A stretch of DNA of 54,910 bases, taken from the NCBI GenBank assembly GCA_006226685.1, contig SBGG01000097.1:1-54910 (forward strand), read 5' to 3'. The position numbers and the translations under genes are program-made. This DNA comes from Sphingomonadales bacterium (GTDB lineage: Bacteria > Pseudomonadota > Alphaproteobacteria > Sphingomonadales > Sphingomonadaceae). A model generated the notes under the pieces. That model ran no database searches. It saw only the letters and a program-made list of their open reading frames with translations, and was not told the origin of the DNA. This document shows positions 43,691 through 52,985 of this stretch, one piece after another. Each line of letters opens with the position of its first letter. Within the stretch, counting starts at the first letter, position 1.

Positions 43691-44803
43691 CTACTGACGG
43701 ATCAACGAGAGAACGCTCTGCTGGGCCTGATTTGCCTGCGCGATCATCGCAGTCGACGCCTGAGCGAGTATCTGTGCCTTGGCGAGAGCCGTCGTCTCAG
43801 CCGAGAAATCCGCGTCCTCGATACGCGAGCGGGCTTCCGTCAGATTGGTGACGGTCGATGTGATATTGTCGATGGTCACTGCCAGACGGTTCTGTGATGC
43901 GCCGAGCGACGCCCGTGTTGCAGCGACATTATTCAACGCCGCGTCAAGCTTGACGAGCGATTGCGATGCGGTAGCGGATGTAGAGAGGTCTATCGCTGCC
44001 GCCATGCTGCCCATGTTCGCTGGTGATGCGATTACTGCCCGCAGCGTTGCTTCCGCTGCCGTTACGGCAGAGTCCGGCCTCGGCGCACAAGGATTGTTAC
44101 TCGCGGCAGTGGCCAGATTGTTAATGGCACTGTTGAGAGCAGGAACATGGGCGCCGCCGGCCCAAGCAATATAGCCTGGCCTTGTTCCGCTTTCGAGAGC
44201 GCGTCGCAACGCGGCCTCGGCTGTTGCGACGCCTCCGCCAGTGGACGCGGACAAAGCGTTGATCGCGCTATTGATCGACGAAGATGTTTTACCCACGCCG
44301 AGCGCCAATGCCTGAACGTTCTGCAGCGCGATATCAACCTTATCGGTCGCATTGGCGCCCGTCTGAATGGTGATGGCGCCGCCGCTGCCATCAAGCAGCT
44401 TGACGCCGTTGAAATCCGTCGTTTGCGCGATCGTGTTGATCTGATCGAGCAAAGCGCGTGCCTCATTGTCGAGACCTGCCCGGTCAGTGTCCGTGACGGT
44501 ACCGTTGCTTGACTGAACCGCCAGTTCCCGAATGCGCTGCAAGATGCTGCTGATCTGACCAAGCGCGCCTTCGGCGGTCTGAGCGAGCGATATGCCGTCA
44601 TTTGCGTTGCGTGCAGCGGCATTGAGACTGCGGATTTGTGCAGTCATCTTGGTCGAGATGGCAAGGCCCGCGGCGTCGTCCTTCGCACTGTTGATGCGCT
44701 TGCCAGAGGAGAGCCTCTCCATAGAGTCCTGCAATTGCATCGAGGCGCTTTGCGAAGCACTTTGGGCACGCATAGCGGCAATATTGGTTCCTATTACGGT
44801 CAT
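43691..44803 (-). CDS. Flagellin (orphan)
   Basis: 370 aa. Conserved N-terminal D0/D1 region ([50 protein letters not shown]) to about residue 140 and C-terminal D1/D0 (about 285-370; [38 protein letters not shown]...[16 protein letters not shown]). The middle 140 residues are Ala/Ser/Thr-rich and variable, with a single Cys in NNPCAPRPD. No other flagellar gene lies in the window, so it is isolated from the main flagellar clusters. GAGGAC precedes the ATG by about 9 nt. It could be a secondary flagellin. Confidence 0.95.
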   Translation of the reverse strand: MTVIGTNIAAMRAQSASQSASMQLQDSMERLSSGKRINSAKDDAAGLAISTKMTAQIRSLNAAARNANDGISLAQTAEGALGQISSILQRIRELAVQSSNGTVTDTDRAGLDNEARALLDQINTIAQTTDFNGVKLLDGSGGAITIQTGANATDKVDIALQNVQALALGVGKTSSSINSAINALSASTGGGVATAEAALRRALESGTRPGYIAWAGGAHVPALNSAINNLATAASNNPCAPRPDSAVTAAEATLRAVIASPANMGSMAAAIDLSTSATASQSLVKLDAALNNVAATRASLGASQNRLAVTIDNITSTVTNLTEARSRIEDADFSAETTALAKAQILAQASTAMIAQANQAQQSVLSLIRQ

Positions 44804-45169
44804 AATTTTGTCCTCATCTATCCTTGAGAGCGGCTCCGGTTTCCGCTACGACAAAGAAATCCCTCAATTTGTTATTGGGTTTCATGGACAAGGGGCATCA
44901 AGTAGGGAGCATTCTCTTGGCCTCGCGGCCTGAAAGAAGCAAAGTCCCTTCTATAATTGACTTGAAATCCAACGCATGACGTCCCCGTTCTTGCCCAATC
45001 CATCAATTGCAGATTGAGGGTGCAATGAAACAAGAAGCAGGCGGCAGGAAAATCCGGAAAAACCCCGGATGACAAATGGTAACATGATTAGTCAAATTTT
45101 AATATTTTGTCTATCCGGAAATTTTGCAGATTGAAGCAATTGCAATATCTGTAATAATAAAATCGTATC
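44804..45169. other. AT-rich divergent intergenic region, flagellin and histidine kinase
   Basis: 366 bases between divergent genes and clearly AT-richer than the surroundings. It must hold both promoters. An 11-bp direct repeat, TTGCAGATTGA, occurs at 45007-45017 and 45124-45134. No sigma-54 or sigma-28 flagellar promoter was recognised. Confidence 0.5.
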
Positions 45170-46747
45170 ATGATTTCATTATTGAATATTTCCAAAAATA
45201 GAATCTCATCAAGAGCATTGTGGAAACATGCCAGGTTATGGCTTTCTTATCTGGCAGCCTTTGTCGCAACATTCGAAATTGCCCGTATTTGGGGTGGATC
45301 CTATTTCTTCAGCCTGTGGTATCCCGCAGCAGGCGTCAGATTGGCATTTCTATGGCGTTACGGCGAAAGATGGACGCCAGCCGTCATGCTGGCCGAACTG
45401 CTGGCGCAAGGCGTGTTATGGATAGCTGTCGCGGGCCATCCACTGTCACCAAAGGCAGTGGTCGACATCATTTTACCGCCTCTCACGACCGGATGCATTA
45501 TCGCCGCTGTGAGGTGGGAGGAACGACGCAATCAAGCTGATCTGGCGATCGATAATCCGTTGCCGTTCGGGCTTGCCACTATTTTAGTGCCCACAGGCAC
45601 CGCCCTTGTCAGGGGGGGGTGGCAATGGCTGTGGGCACGTTATGACGCTTCGGCAACCTCCCTCCCGACCTCGGCATTTCTACTGGGCGATCTTTTGGGA
45701 GTTCTGGTTGTCGCGCCGATTTTCCTGTGGCTGACTGAAGATAAAGCGAAGCCCCGGAACAACGTTCAGCATATGCTATGGCCGCCTCCGCGGGTTATGC
45801 GGCAAGCCGTTCTTGTTTTCATGGCAGGATGGTTGCTTGCCATCCTTCTGCCGGACCTCAGGCTGATGCCGGTCATGTTGGCGATGACATGGCTTGGCTT
45901 AAGTCTCGGCAGCAAAGGCGCATGGATCGCAATTATTTTGTCTGGCGGGATTACTTTGCTGTGGTCTGCGCTGGCGCCCGATGTTCCGACACGGCTGACG
46001 CTTCATATCGGATTAGTGATCGCTGCCGTATCGGCCTATCTCGCGGGCAGCTATACGGATGCTCAGCGCTCGGCGCGGCAAGCCATCGCCCGCCGGAACC
46101 GCCTGCTATTTCAAGCCGAGCGGCTCAAAACGCTGCGTGCGATGTCGGTTGCTGTTATCCATGAAATCAGTCAACCGCTCTCCACGCTTGCCATCGAAAG
46201 CCGACATCTCGCTACCGTCAGCCAGAAGGATATGGAGATTGCCGAAAGCGCAGCAATAGTTGCTCGTAAAGTCGATACGCTTTCCGCAATGATACGTCGC
46301 CTGCGCCAATTCGGCGGGCGGGCGTTGGACAATCCTGCTCCCGTGTCGCTGGTCCTGCTGATCGGCGAAGTGGTAAAGCTTGCCGCTGGGGAAGCGGCGT
46401 CAAAGGCAGGCGCGGTTAAATTGGCTTTGCCTGACGAGGACATTGTTGTGTTGGGACAGGAGATTGAACTAACTCAGGCGTTTCTCAACCTTGTCCATAA
46501 TGCCATGGCCGCCTCCCCGGCCGGTCCGATAATAATCTCACTGACCAGGCATGAGCAGGACGCCAAAGTTACCATCACCAACCTCCCGGCAAGTGCCGCT
46601 CCTGATTCGGGAGGCTTCGGTGTAGGCAGCCTCATCGCACGAACCATTATTGCGACCCACGGCGGCGGGCTGACTCGTGAAGAAAGCAAGGACGGATGGA
46701 TCGTTCATGAAACGCGACTTCCAGCCATAGGGACGCCATATGAATGA
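45170..46747 (+). CDS. MASE1-domain sensor histidine kinase
   Basis: 525 aa. About eight TM helices over residues 25-295 form a MASE1-type sensor (GGSYFFSLWYPAAGVRLAFLWRYG, PLTTGCIIAAVRW). The dimerisation/phosphoacceptor motif is VIHEISQPLSTL with His331, and the N box is LVHNAMAA (Asn444). The ATP-binding G1 box is unusual: where DxGxG is expected the sequence reads ITNLPASAAPDSGGFGVGS, so nucleotide binding may be weak. It overlaps the downstream response-regulator gene by 8 bp, so the two form a pair. The signal it senses is unknown. Confidence 0.9.
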   Translation: MISLLNISKNRISSRALWKHARLWLSYLAAFVATFEIARIWGGSYFFSLWYPAAGVRLAFLWRYGERWTPAVMLAELLAQGVLWIAVAGHPLSPKAVVDIILPPLTTGCIIAAVRWEERRNQADLAIDNPLPFGLATILVPTGTALVRGGWQWLWARYDASATSLPTSAFLLGDLLGVLVVAPIFLWLTEDKAKPRNNVQHMLWPPPRVMRQAVLVFMAGWLLAILLPDLRLMPVMLAMTWLGLSLGSKGAWIAIILSGGITLLWSALAPDVPTRLTLHIGLVIAAVSAYLAGSYTDAQRSARQAIARRNRLLFQAERLKTLRAMSVAVIHEISQPLSTLAIESRHLATVSQKDMEIAESAAIVARKVDTLSAMIRRLRQFGGRALDNPAPVSLVLLIGEVVKLAAGEAASKAGAVKLALPDEDIVVLGQEIELTQAFLNLVHNAMAASPAGPIIISLTRHEQDAKVTITNLPASAAPDSGGFGVGSLIARTIIATHGGGLTREESKDGWIVHETRLPAIGTPYE

Positions 46748-47342
46748 AAATCTGCCTCCCCTTATTCATGTCGTCGATGATGATGATGATTTGGGCGCTG
46801 CAATCGCTCGACTGCTTGTCCGTCACGGTTATTGGGCGCGGTCGTTTGCTACACCTGCCGCGATGTTGGAAGCCTGCGCTCATGAACAATGTCAGTGTGT
46901 TGTTACGGACGTTATAATGAACGAAATGGACGGGTTCACGCTGGCGGAAGCTCTACGCGAATATAATCCGGCGGCGGCCGTCATTTTCATGACTGCATGG
47001 CCCACTACAGCCAATGCAGTAGACGCAGTACGGTGCTATGGCGGTCTGGATTATCTGGAAAAGCCGCTTGATGAAACTCGTTTGCTTACTTCCATCACCG
47101 AAGGTGTCGCCTGGAGCAAGCGTCGCAGAGCCGCGCTAAACCGTTTGGCACAGTTGACAGCGCGCGAAAAACAGGTGCTCGAACTTCTGACCGCAGGAAT
47201 GAGCAACAAGGTGGTAGCAGCCAATTTGCAGATCAGCGCCAAAACCGTGGAGGACCACCGCGCTGCTATCATGGCCAAAACCGGCACCAACCACATCTCC
47301 GGTCTGATCGCGTTGGTTCGGGATGCTTCGTTCGGCACATAA
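46740..47342 (+). CDS. FixJ/NarL-like two-component response regulator
   Basis: 200 aa. Receiver domain (about 8-122) with acidic pocket VVDDDDD, phospho-acceptor Asp57 (VVTDVIM), Thr85 and Lys108 (YLEKPL). C-terminal LuxR-type HTH (about 135-195; LTAREKQVLELLTAGMSNKVVAANLQISAKTVEDHRAAIMAKTG), close in form to FixJ. It is co-translated with the MASE1 kinase. FixJ-like regulators often act in low-oxygen control, and the cbb3/FNR genes lie nearby, but a target cannot be read from sequence. Confidence 0.93.
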   Translation: MNENLPPLIHVVDDDDDLGAAIARLLVRHGYWARSFATPAAMLEACAHEQCQCVVTDVIMNEMDGFTLAEALREYNPAAAVIFMTAWPTTANAVDAVRCYGGLDYLEKPLDETRLLTSITEGVAWSKRRRAALNRLAQLTAREKQVLELLTAGMSNKVVAANLQISAKTVEDHRAAIMAKTGTNHISGLIALVRDASFGT

Positions 47343-47387
47343 GCGTTCCGGCTGGATATCAGGATTTCGTCTGCATGCGTCGCAGTT

Positions 47388-47579
47388 TATGACATGATCG
47401 AGAAGACCCGCAAATGGCTGGAGGATTATGGGGTCGGTTATGATCTTCACGATTATAAGAAAGCGGAGTCGATGAAGCCGCCCTGCGGGGCTGGGTCGAT
47501 GATAAAGCGTCCGGTGCTGGATAGAGGGGATCGTCGGGTCGTCGGTTTCAAGCCGGAAATTTATCAGGGACTGTTCTGA
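47388..47579 (+). pseudogene. Decayed ArsC/YffB-like gene with internal deletion
   Basis: A frame reading YDMIEKTRKWLEDYGVGYDLHDYKKAES, then directly MIKRPVLDRGDRRVVGFKPEIY. The catalytic Cys position of CDxxxKxRxWL is Tyr here, the N-terminal strand is missing, and the middle third is gone. Just before the junction a second frame reads LRGWVD, the expected continuation. The join lies in a TCGATGA run that both flanks would share, consistent with deletion by short homology. It is not a functional gene. Confidence 0.65.
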
Positions 47580-47705
47580 AATCCGGCGGCGCCGGGGGAG
47601 GCTGGGCGGGTCCTGTTTTCCTCCCAGCCCGTTTTGGAATAGGTCTTCGTCTTATTCTTGACCGGAAAGGTTGAAATTCGTTTCGATTGCCGCGATGGTC
47701 CGTCC

Positions 47706-48143
47706 ATGCTGTCGCAAAAGACCCGCTACGCCATCCGCGCGCTACAACATCTGGCCGATCATTATGGGAAGGGCCCGATCCCGCTCGGTGATATTGCCGA
47801 CACGCAGAATATACCGGCCAAGTTTCTGACGGTCATTCTGTCCGAATTGTCGCGGGAAGGACTGGTGGCGACGCAGCGGGGAAGGGACGGTGGCTATTGG
47901 CTGGCGCTGGCGCCGATCGATATCAGCTATGGCGATATCGTCCGGCTGACGCGCGGTTCGCTCGCGCTGGTGCCCTGTGCCAGCCGGTTCGCGCATGAAC
48001 CGTGCAAAAATTGTCTGCCGGAATCGGAGTGCAGGTTGCATCGGGTGATGCTGCGCGTGCGCGACGAAACCGCCCGGGTGCTGGATGGAATAAGCCTGGC
48101 GGAGAGCTTTCCCTTTCCGGAAACCGAAGAAGTGGTCGGTTAG
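47706..48143 (+). CDS. Rrf2-family transcriptional regulator with four cysteines
   Basis: 145 aa. Winged HTH (LSQKTRYAIRALQHLADHYG, PLGDIADTQNIPAKFLTVILSELSREGLVATQRGRDGGYWLA), then Cys91, Cys100, Cys103 and Cys109 in CASRFAHEPCKNCLPESECRLH. Three such Cys normally bind a Fe-S cluster in IscR/NsrR-type proteins, so a Fe-S or nitric oxide/redox sensor is likely. The start is placed at ATG 47706; a TTG at 47658 is the alternative. It is single-standing, followed by panB. Confidence 0.88.
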   Translation: MLSQKTRYAIRALQHLADHYGKGPIPLGDIADTQNIPAKFLTVILSELSREGLVATQRGRDGGYWLALAPIDISYGDIVRLTRGSLALVPCASRFAHEPCKNCLPESECRLHRVMLRVRDETARVLDGISLAESFPFPETEEVVG

Positions 48144-48239
48144 CAAGGTCAGGGTAAGAACGCCCGCTCGGAAAAGCGATGCCGAGGGAAATACGCTCCC
48201 GGCTGGTCCTTTTTCGGCAAGGGCGTTAGAGAGGAACGC

Positions 48240-49112
48240 ATGTCTACCACCTATACGCTCGATACATCGACCAGCCGCGCCAATCCGACGCCCACGCCGC
48301 TCAAGCGTTTAACCGTACCGGGTATACAGCGGCGCAAGTTCGAAGGACGGACCGACGAGCCGCTGGTCATGCTTACCGCCTATACCGCGCGGCAGGCCCA
48401 GCTGCTCGATCCGCATTGCGATATGTTGCTTGTCGGCGATTCGCTGGGGCAGGTGATCTATGGCCTGCCTTCCACTATTCCGGTCAGTCTGGAGATGATG
48501 TGTGCCCATGGCGCGGCGGTGGTGCGCGGCAGCTATCACAGCGTCGTCATCGTCGATATGCCGTTCGGCAGCTATGAAGCCTCCCCGCAACAGGCGTTCG
48601 AAAGCGCCTCGCGCATCCTCAAGGAAACCGGCTGCGCTGCGGTAAAGCTGGAAGGCGGCGTGGCGATGGCCGACACCATCTCCTTCCTTGCGCGGCGCGG
48701 TATTCCGGTGATGGCCCATATCGGCCTGACGCCGCAGGCGGTGAATGCGCTGGGCGGCTATGCCGCGCGCGGCCGTAGTCAGGAAGAATATGAGAAGATC
48801 CTCGGTGATGGCAAGGCGATTGCGGATGCCGGGGCCTTTTCGGTCGTGCTTGAAGGGGTGATTGAGCCGATCGCCATCGCTCTTACCGAGACGCTGGACA
48901 TCCCGGTTATCGGTATCGGCGCATCCGCCCGGTGCGACGGGCAGGTGCTGGTGACCGAAGATATGCTGGGGTTGTTCGAGCGCACGCCGCGCTTCGTCAA
49001 ACGCTATGCGGATATGTCGGGCCTCGTTTCCGAGGCTGTGACCCGCTATGCGGAAGAGGTCAGGGGCCGCCGCTTTCCGGGCGTGGAACAGGTCTATCTG
49101 CCGAAAAAGTGA
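48240..49112 (+). CDS. panB: 3-methyl-2-oxobutanoate hydroxymethyltransferase
   Basis: 290 aa. Metal and substrate motifs [51 protein letters not shown] and [14 protein letters not shown] are all intact. It transfers a one-carbon unit to 2-oxoisovalerate, the first step of pantothenate synthesis. The N-terminus is about 20 residues longer than the E. coli enzyme but has a good ribosome site (GAGAGG) before the ATG. Confidence 0.96.
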   Translation: MSTTYTLDTSTSRANPTPTPLKRLTVPGIQRRKFEGRTDEPLVMLTAYTARQAQLLDPHCDMLLVGDSLGQVIYGLPSTIPVSLEMMCAHGAAVVRGSYHSVVIVDMPFGSYEASPQQAFESASRILKETGCAAVKLEGGVAMADTISFLARRGIPVMAHIGLTPQAVNALGGYAARGRSQEEYEKILGDGKAIADAGAFSVVLEGVIEPIAIALTETLDIPVIGIGASARCDGQVLVTEDMLGLFERTPRFVKRYADMSGLVSEAVTRYAEEVRGRRFPGVEQVYLPKK

Positions 49113-49192
49113 CTTGCGCGGGCACGGGCGGCCGCTAAGGTCCGCGCCGATATGCCCTTCGCGGCCCCGTCGATCGAATCTGGAGATTTTCC

Positions 49193-49936
49193 TTGGCCGA
49201 AACGCCATCCCCTAATGAGGCTTTTTTCCGCGAAGTCGACGATGCCGTCCGTCAGGATCGGCTCGCCGGTTTCTGGCGGCGCTATGGAGTGTGGATCGCC
49301 GGGCTGGTCGCTATCGGCCTCGCGGCCTTTGGCGGCTGGCTCTATTGGAGTCACCACAGCCGCGAGGTATCGGGTGAGGTAGCGGAGCAGGCACAGGATG
49401 TGCTGCAATCGCTTGCCTCGGGCGGCACTCCGGACGAGGCGAAGATGAAGGCGCTCGCCGCCGCGGATCAGCCGGGCTATCGCGCGATGACGGTGCTGGC
49501 GCAGGCTGCCGTCGCCGTGCAGAAGGGCGATATCAAGGGGGCGGCGAAACTTTACGGTGATATTGCTGCCAACAAGTCTCTGCCCGCACCCTATCGCGAT
49601 CTCGGCACCATTCGTCAGGTGGCGCTGACTTTTGACGAGATGCAGCCACAGCAGATCGTCGATCGTCTGAAGCCGCTGGCGGTCGAAGGCGGCCCATGGT
49701 TCGGTAGCGCGGCGGAAATGAGCGCCATTGCCTATATGAAAATGGGCAAGAAGGATCTCGCCGGTCCGCTGTTCGCCGCCATTGCAAAGGATGATAAGGT
49801 GCCGGAAACGCTGCGGTCCCGTGCGCGCCAGATGGCGGGCCTGCTCGGGGTCGATGCGGTCGATATTGATGGCGGCGTGGAAGGAAATGCATCGAATGCA
49901 AAGGATGAGGGCGATCATGCTGCCGGAAGTGAATGA
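49193..49936 (+). CDS. yfgM: YfgM-like tetratricopeptide membrane protein
   Basis: 247 aa from a TTG start preceded by GGAG at about 8 nt. A short cytoplasmic N-terminus (EAFFREVDDAVRQDRLAGFWRRYG) is followed by one TM (about 33-51) and TPR-like periplasmic repeats (RAMTVLAQAAVAVQKGDIKGAAKLYGDIAANKSLP...). In many proteobacteria yfgM precedes bamB and the protein helps the periplasmic chaperone network at the Sec translocon. Its end overlaps bamB. Confidence 0.88.
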   Translation: MAETPSPNEAFFREVDDAVRQDRLAGFWRRYGVWIAGLVAIGLAAFGGWLYWSHHSREVSGEVAEQAQDVLQSLASGGTPDEAKMKALAAADQPGYRAMTVLAQAAVAVQKGDIKGAAKLYGDIAANKSLPAPYRDLGTIRQVALTFDEMQPQQIVDRLKPLAVEGGPWFGSAAEMSAIAYMKMGKKDLAGPLFAAIAKDDKVPETLRSRARQMAGLLGVDAVDIDGGVEGNASNAKDEGDHAAGSE

Positions 49937-51284
49937 CGGATCGTCGGTTTTGTCCCGGCGCGGAATGACGCGCGCGGCGGTGCTGGCGCTCGCGCTGGCC
50001 TCGCTTTCGGCCTGCGGCGTTGTGGGCGGCGGCAAGGACAAGCGGCCCAAGACCCCGGTTCTGGGCGATCGTGTTTCTATTCTTTCGAGTGAGCGCGATG
50101 CCGAGGCGGATGCGACGCTGGCCTCGGTTCCGGTCGAACTGCCCCCGGTCGTCGTGAACCGCGACTGGGCGCAGCCGGGCGGCAATGCGGCGAAGCTGAT
50201 GGGGCATGTCTCGCTCGCGGCCGCACCGAAGGAAATCTGGTCCACCTCGATCACCGGCAGCACCAATCGGGCCCGGCTCGCCGCGCCTCCGGTGGTTTAT
50301 GATGGCAAGTTGTTCGTCATCGACGCCGATGCGCATGTGCTCGCGATGAACGCCGAAACCGGCGCGCGGCTGTGGCGGACGGACATGCCGTCCGAAGGCA
50401 ATGGCCGGGCGTTGTTCGGCGGCGGTGTGTCGGTCGAAGGCGGCCGGGTATTCGTTACCACCGGCGTGGGCGATGTCGCCGCGCTCGATTCGGTAACCGG
50501 CAATATATTGTGGAAAAAACGTCCCGGCGGGCCGCTGCGCGGATCGCCGACGCTCGCCGACAACCAGGTTTATGTGATGAGCCAGGACAATCAGGTCTTC
50601 GCTCTCAACCAGGATGATGGCGCGGTCGAATGGAGCGAGGCCGGAACGGTCGAATCGACCGGCGTGTTCGGCGTCGCGGCGCCCGCCGCCACGCAGGGAA
50701 CGGTGATCGCCGGTTTCAGTTCGGGCGAACTCAACGCCTATCGCTATGAAAATGGTCGCAGCCTCTGGGGGGATGCGTTGTCGCGGACCAGCATTTCCAC
50801 CTCGGTCGCGTCGCTGGCCGATATCGATGCCGATCCGGTGGTCGATCGCGGCCGCGTCTTTGCCATCGGGCAGGGCGGGCGCATGGCGTCCTATGAACTG
50901 GTGTCGGGGCAGCGTCTGTGGGAAATCAACATTGCGGGCATCTCCACGCCGGCGGTGGTCGGCGAATGGGTATTCGTGGTGACCGACGACGCGAAGCTGC
51001 TGTGCGTCGCCCGCACCACCGGCAAGATTCGCTGGATCAGCCAGCTGAAACGCTGGCGCAATGCGAAGAACCGCAAGGGCGCGCTGCGCTGGACCGGGCC
51101 GATCGCGGCCGGGGGCAGCCTGTTGCTGGTATCGACCGACAAGGATATTATTTATGTCAATCCGGCCGACGGTTCGATCAGGGCTACCGTTGACACCGGC
51201 CGCTCAATGTCGTTGAGCCCCGTTGTGGCCAATAATATTCTCTATATCCTTGCCGATGACGGTCACCTGACCGCCTATCGTTGA
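49917..51284 (+). CDS. bamB: Outer-membrane assembly lipoprotein BamB
   Basis: 455 aa. Lipoprotein signal with lipobox LSAC (Cys33 from ATG 49917), then an eight-bladed PQQ-type beta-propeller with repeats such as GKLFVIDADAHVLAMNAETGARLWR and NQVFALNQDDGAVEW. It is part of the BAM complex that folds outer-membrane barrels. ATG 49917 has AGGG 6 nt upstream; ATG 49965 gives a shorter signal and is an alternative. It overlaps yfgM and precedes der, a conserved order. Confidence 0.93.
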   Translation: MLPEVNDGSSVLSRRGMTRAAVLALALASLSACGVVGGGKDKRPKTPVLGDRVSILSSERDAEADATLASVPVELPPVVVNRDWAQPGGNAAKLMGHVSLAAAPKEIWSTSITGSTNRARLAAPPVVYDGKLFVIDADAHVLAMNAETGARLWRTDMPSEGNGRALFGGGVSVEGGRVFVTTGVGDVAALDSVTGNILWKKRPGGPLRGSPTLADNQVYVMSQDNQVFALNQDDGAVEWSEAGTVESTGVFGVAAPAATQGTVIAGFSSGELNAYRYENGRSLWGDALSRTSISTSVASLADIDADPVVDRGRVFAIGQGGRMASYELVSGQRLWEINIAGISTPAVVGEWVFVVTDDAKLLCVARTTGKIRWISQLKRWRNAKNRKGALRWTGPIAAGGSLLLVSTDKDIIYVNPADGSIRATVDTGRSMSLSPVVANNILYILADDGHLTAYR

Positions 51285-51316
51285 GGCAAACGCCTGTAAG
51301 GAAGGATCGGGGAGAG

Positions 51317-52714
51317 ATGCTGCCCACCATAGTCATCGTCGGGCGGCCCAATGTCGGCAAATCCACGCTGTTCAACCGGCTGGTGGGAAAACGTCTCGCG
51401 CTGGTCGATGACCAGCCCGGCGTGACCCGCGACCGGCGTGAAGGCGAGGCGCATCTTCTGGGCCTTGATTTCCGCATTGTCGATACTGCCGGTTATGAGG
51501 ATGAAGATCCGCAAAGCCTGCCGGGCCGGATGCGGCGGCAGACAGAGGCGGCCATCGAAACCGCCGATGTCGCGCTGTTCCTGATCGATGCGCGGGCGGG
51601 GCTGACGCCGCTGGACGAGGAAATCGCCCGCTGGCTGCGCGGCAGCGATACGCCGGTCATCCTTGCCGGGAACAAGGCGGAAGGGAGAGCCGCCGAAGAT
51701 GGGTTGATGGAGGCGTTCTCGCTCGGGCTGGGCGAGCCGGTGCCGCTTTCCGCCGAACATGGGCAGGGCATGGCCGATCTGTTTCAGGCGCTGCTGCCGC
51801 ACGTCGAACGGGCGCAGGCGGAACTGGAAGCGGCCGGTCTTGCGGGCAATGGAGAGGCCGTCGATTTCGACGATGAGGATGCGCTTGATGCTGCGCCGCT
51901 GAAGCTGGCCATTGTCGGGCGCCCCAATGCGGGCAAATCGACGCTTATCAACCGGATTATCGGTGAGGAACGTCTCATCACCGGGCCGGAGGCGGGCATT
52001 ACCCGCGACAGCATCGCCATAGATCACCAGTGGACCGATCGGGAAGGGAAGGCGCGGACTGTGCGCCTGATCGATACGGCGGGGATGCGCAAGCGTGCCA
52101 AGGTGCAGGACAAGCTGGAAAAGCTGGCGGTCGCGGACGGCCTGCATGCGGTCGATTTCGCCGAGGTCGTCGTGCTGTTGCTCGATGCGACCAAGGGGCT
52201 GGAGGCGCAGGATCTTCGCATTGCCGATAAGGTGTTGCAGGAAGGCCGGGCGCTGCTGATCGGTCTCAACAAATGGGATGTCTCCGAAAACGGTTCGGCC
52301 CTTTATCAGGGCGTGCGCAAGGCGCTGGACGAAGGACTGGCGCAGGTGAAGGGCGTGCCGCTCATCACCGTGTCGGGCGCGACCGGCAAGGGTATTGACG
52401 ACCTGCTTTCCGCCGCGTTCGAAGTGCGCCGCGTCTGGTCCCATCGTATTTCCACGGGCACGCTCAACCGCTGGTTTGAGTCAGCACTGGAAACCAACCC
52501 GCCGCCCGCGCCCGGCGGCAAGAGGATCAAGCTGCGCTACCTGACGCAGGCCAAGACGCGCCCGCCCGGTTTCGTGCTGTTCGGTACGCGTCTCGATTTG
52601 CTGCCCGAAAGTTATCAGCGTTATTTGATAAACGGTATTCGCCGCGATCTGGGGTTTGGCGCAGTGCCGGTGCGGCTGACGCTGCGGTCCCCCAAAAACC
52701 CTTATAAAAAATGA
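51317..52714 (+). CDS. der: Ribosome-assembly GTPase Der (EngA)
   Basis: 465 aa with two GTPase domains in tandem: G1 GRPNVGKST (9-17) and a second GRPNAGKST (about 200-208). DTAG motifs (VDTAGYEDEDP, IDTAGMRKRAK) and base-recognition NKAE and NKWD follow. A C-terminal KH domain ends in KNPYKK. It is needed for 50S subunit maturation. The start at 51317 follows GGGGAGAG. Confidence 0.97.
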   Translation: MLPTIVIVGRPNVGKSTLFNRLVGKRLALVDDQPGVTRDRREGEAHLLGLDFRIVDTAGYEDEDPQSLPGRMRRQTEAAIETADVALFLIDARAGLTPLDEEIARWLRGSDTPVILAGNKAEGRAAEDGLMEAFSLGLGEPVPLSAEHGQGMADLFQALLPHVERAQAELEAAGLAGNGEAVDFDDEDALDAAPLKLAIVGRPNAGKSTLINRIIGEERLITGPEAGITRDSIAIDHQWTDREGKARTVRLIDTAGMRKRAKVQDKLEKLAVADGLHAVDFAEVVVLLLDATKGLEAQDLRIADKVLQEGRALLIGLNKWDVSENGSALYQGVRKALDEGLAQVKGVPLITVSGATGKGIDDLLSAAFEVRRVWSHRISTGTLNRWFESALETNPPPAPGGKRIKLRYLTQAKTRPPGFVLFGTRLDLLPESYQRYLINGIRRDLGFGAVPVRLTLRSPKNPYKK

Positions 52715-52920
52715 GCGATCCTGTTCCCTTCGCGGTCGACGCGCGGGGGATGCGCTGTCCCTGGCCGGTGTTGCGGGCGTCGCGGGCGCTGCGCGATCAT
52801 GCGCTGGTGGAGGTTCGGGCCGATGACCCCATGGCCGCGAAGGAGTTGAAGGCGCTCGCCACCGAACGGGGCTGGTCTTTCGTCGAGGCCGGGCAGGCTT
52901 GCTATCGTCTGGGCCGATAA
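52711..52920 (+). CDS. TusA/SirA-family sulfur-carrier-like protein
   Basis: 69 aa. The family motif GMRCPWPVL carries Cys16, the sulfur-accepting Cys, with the usual VEVRADDPMAAKELKALATERGWSF body. TusA proteins move persulfide sulfur for tRNA thiolation or molybdenum cofactor work. The start overlaps the der stop (ATGA), so the two are translated together. Confidence 0.93.
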   Translation: MSDPVPFAVDARGMRCPWPVLRASRALRDHALVEVRADDPMAAKELKALATERGWSFVEAGQACYRLGR

Positions 52921-52985
52921 GGGGAATATTTACCAGCCTGCGATTATGCTCCCCGCCGGAACTGGCATGGGAAGATGCGACCGGC

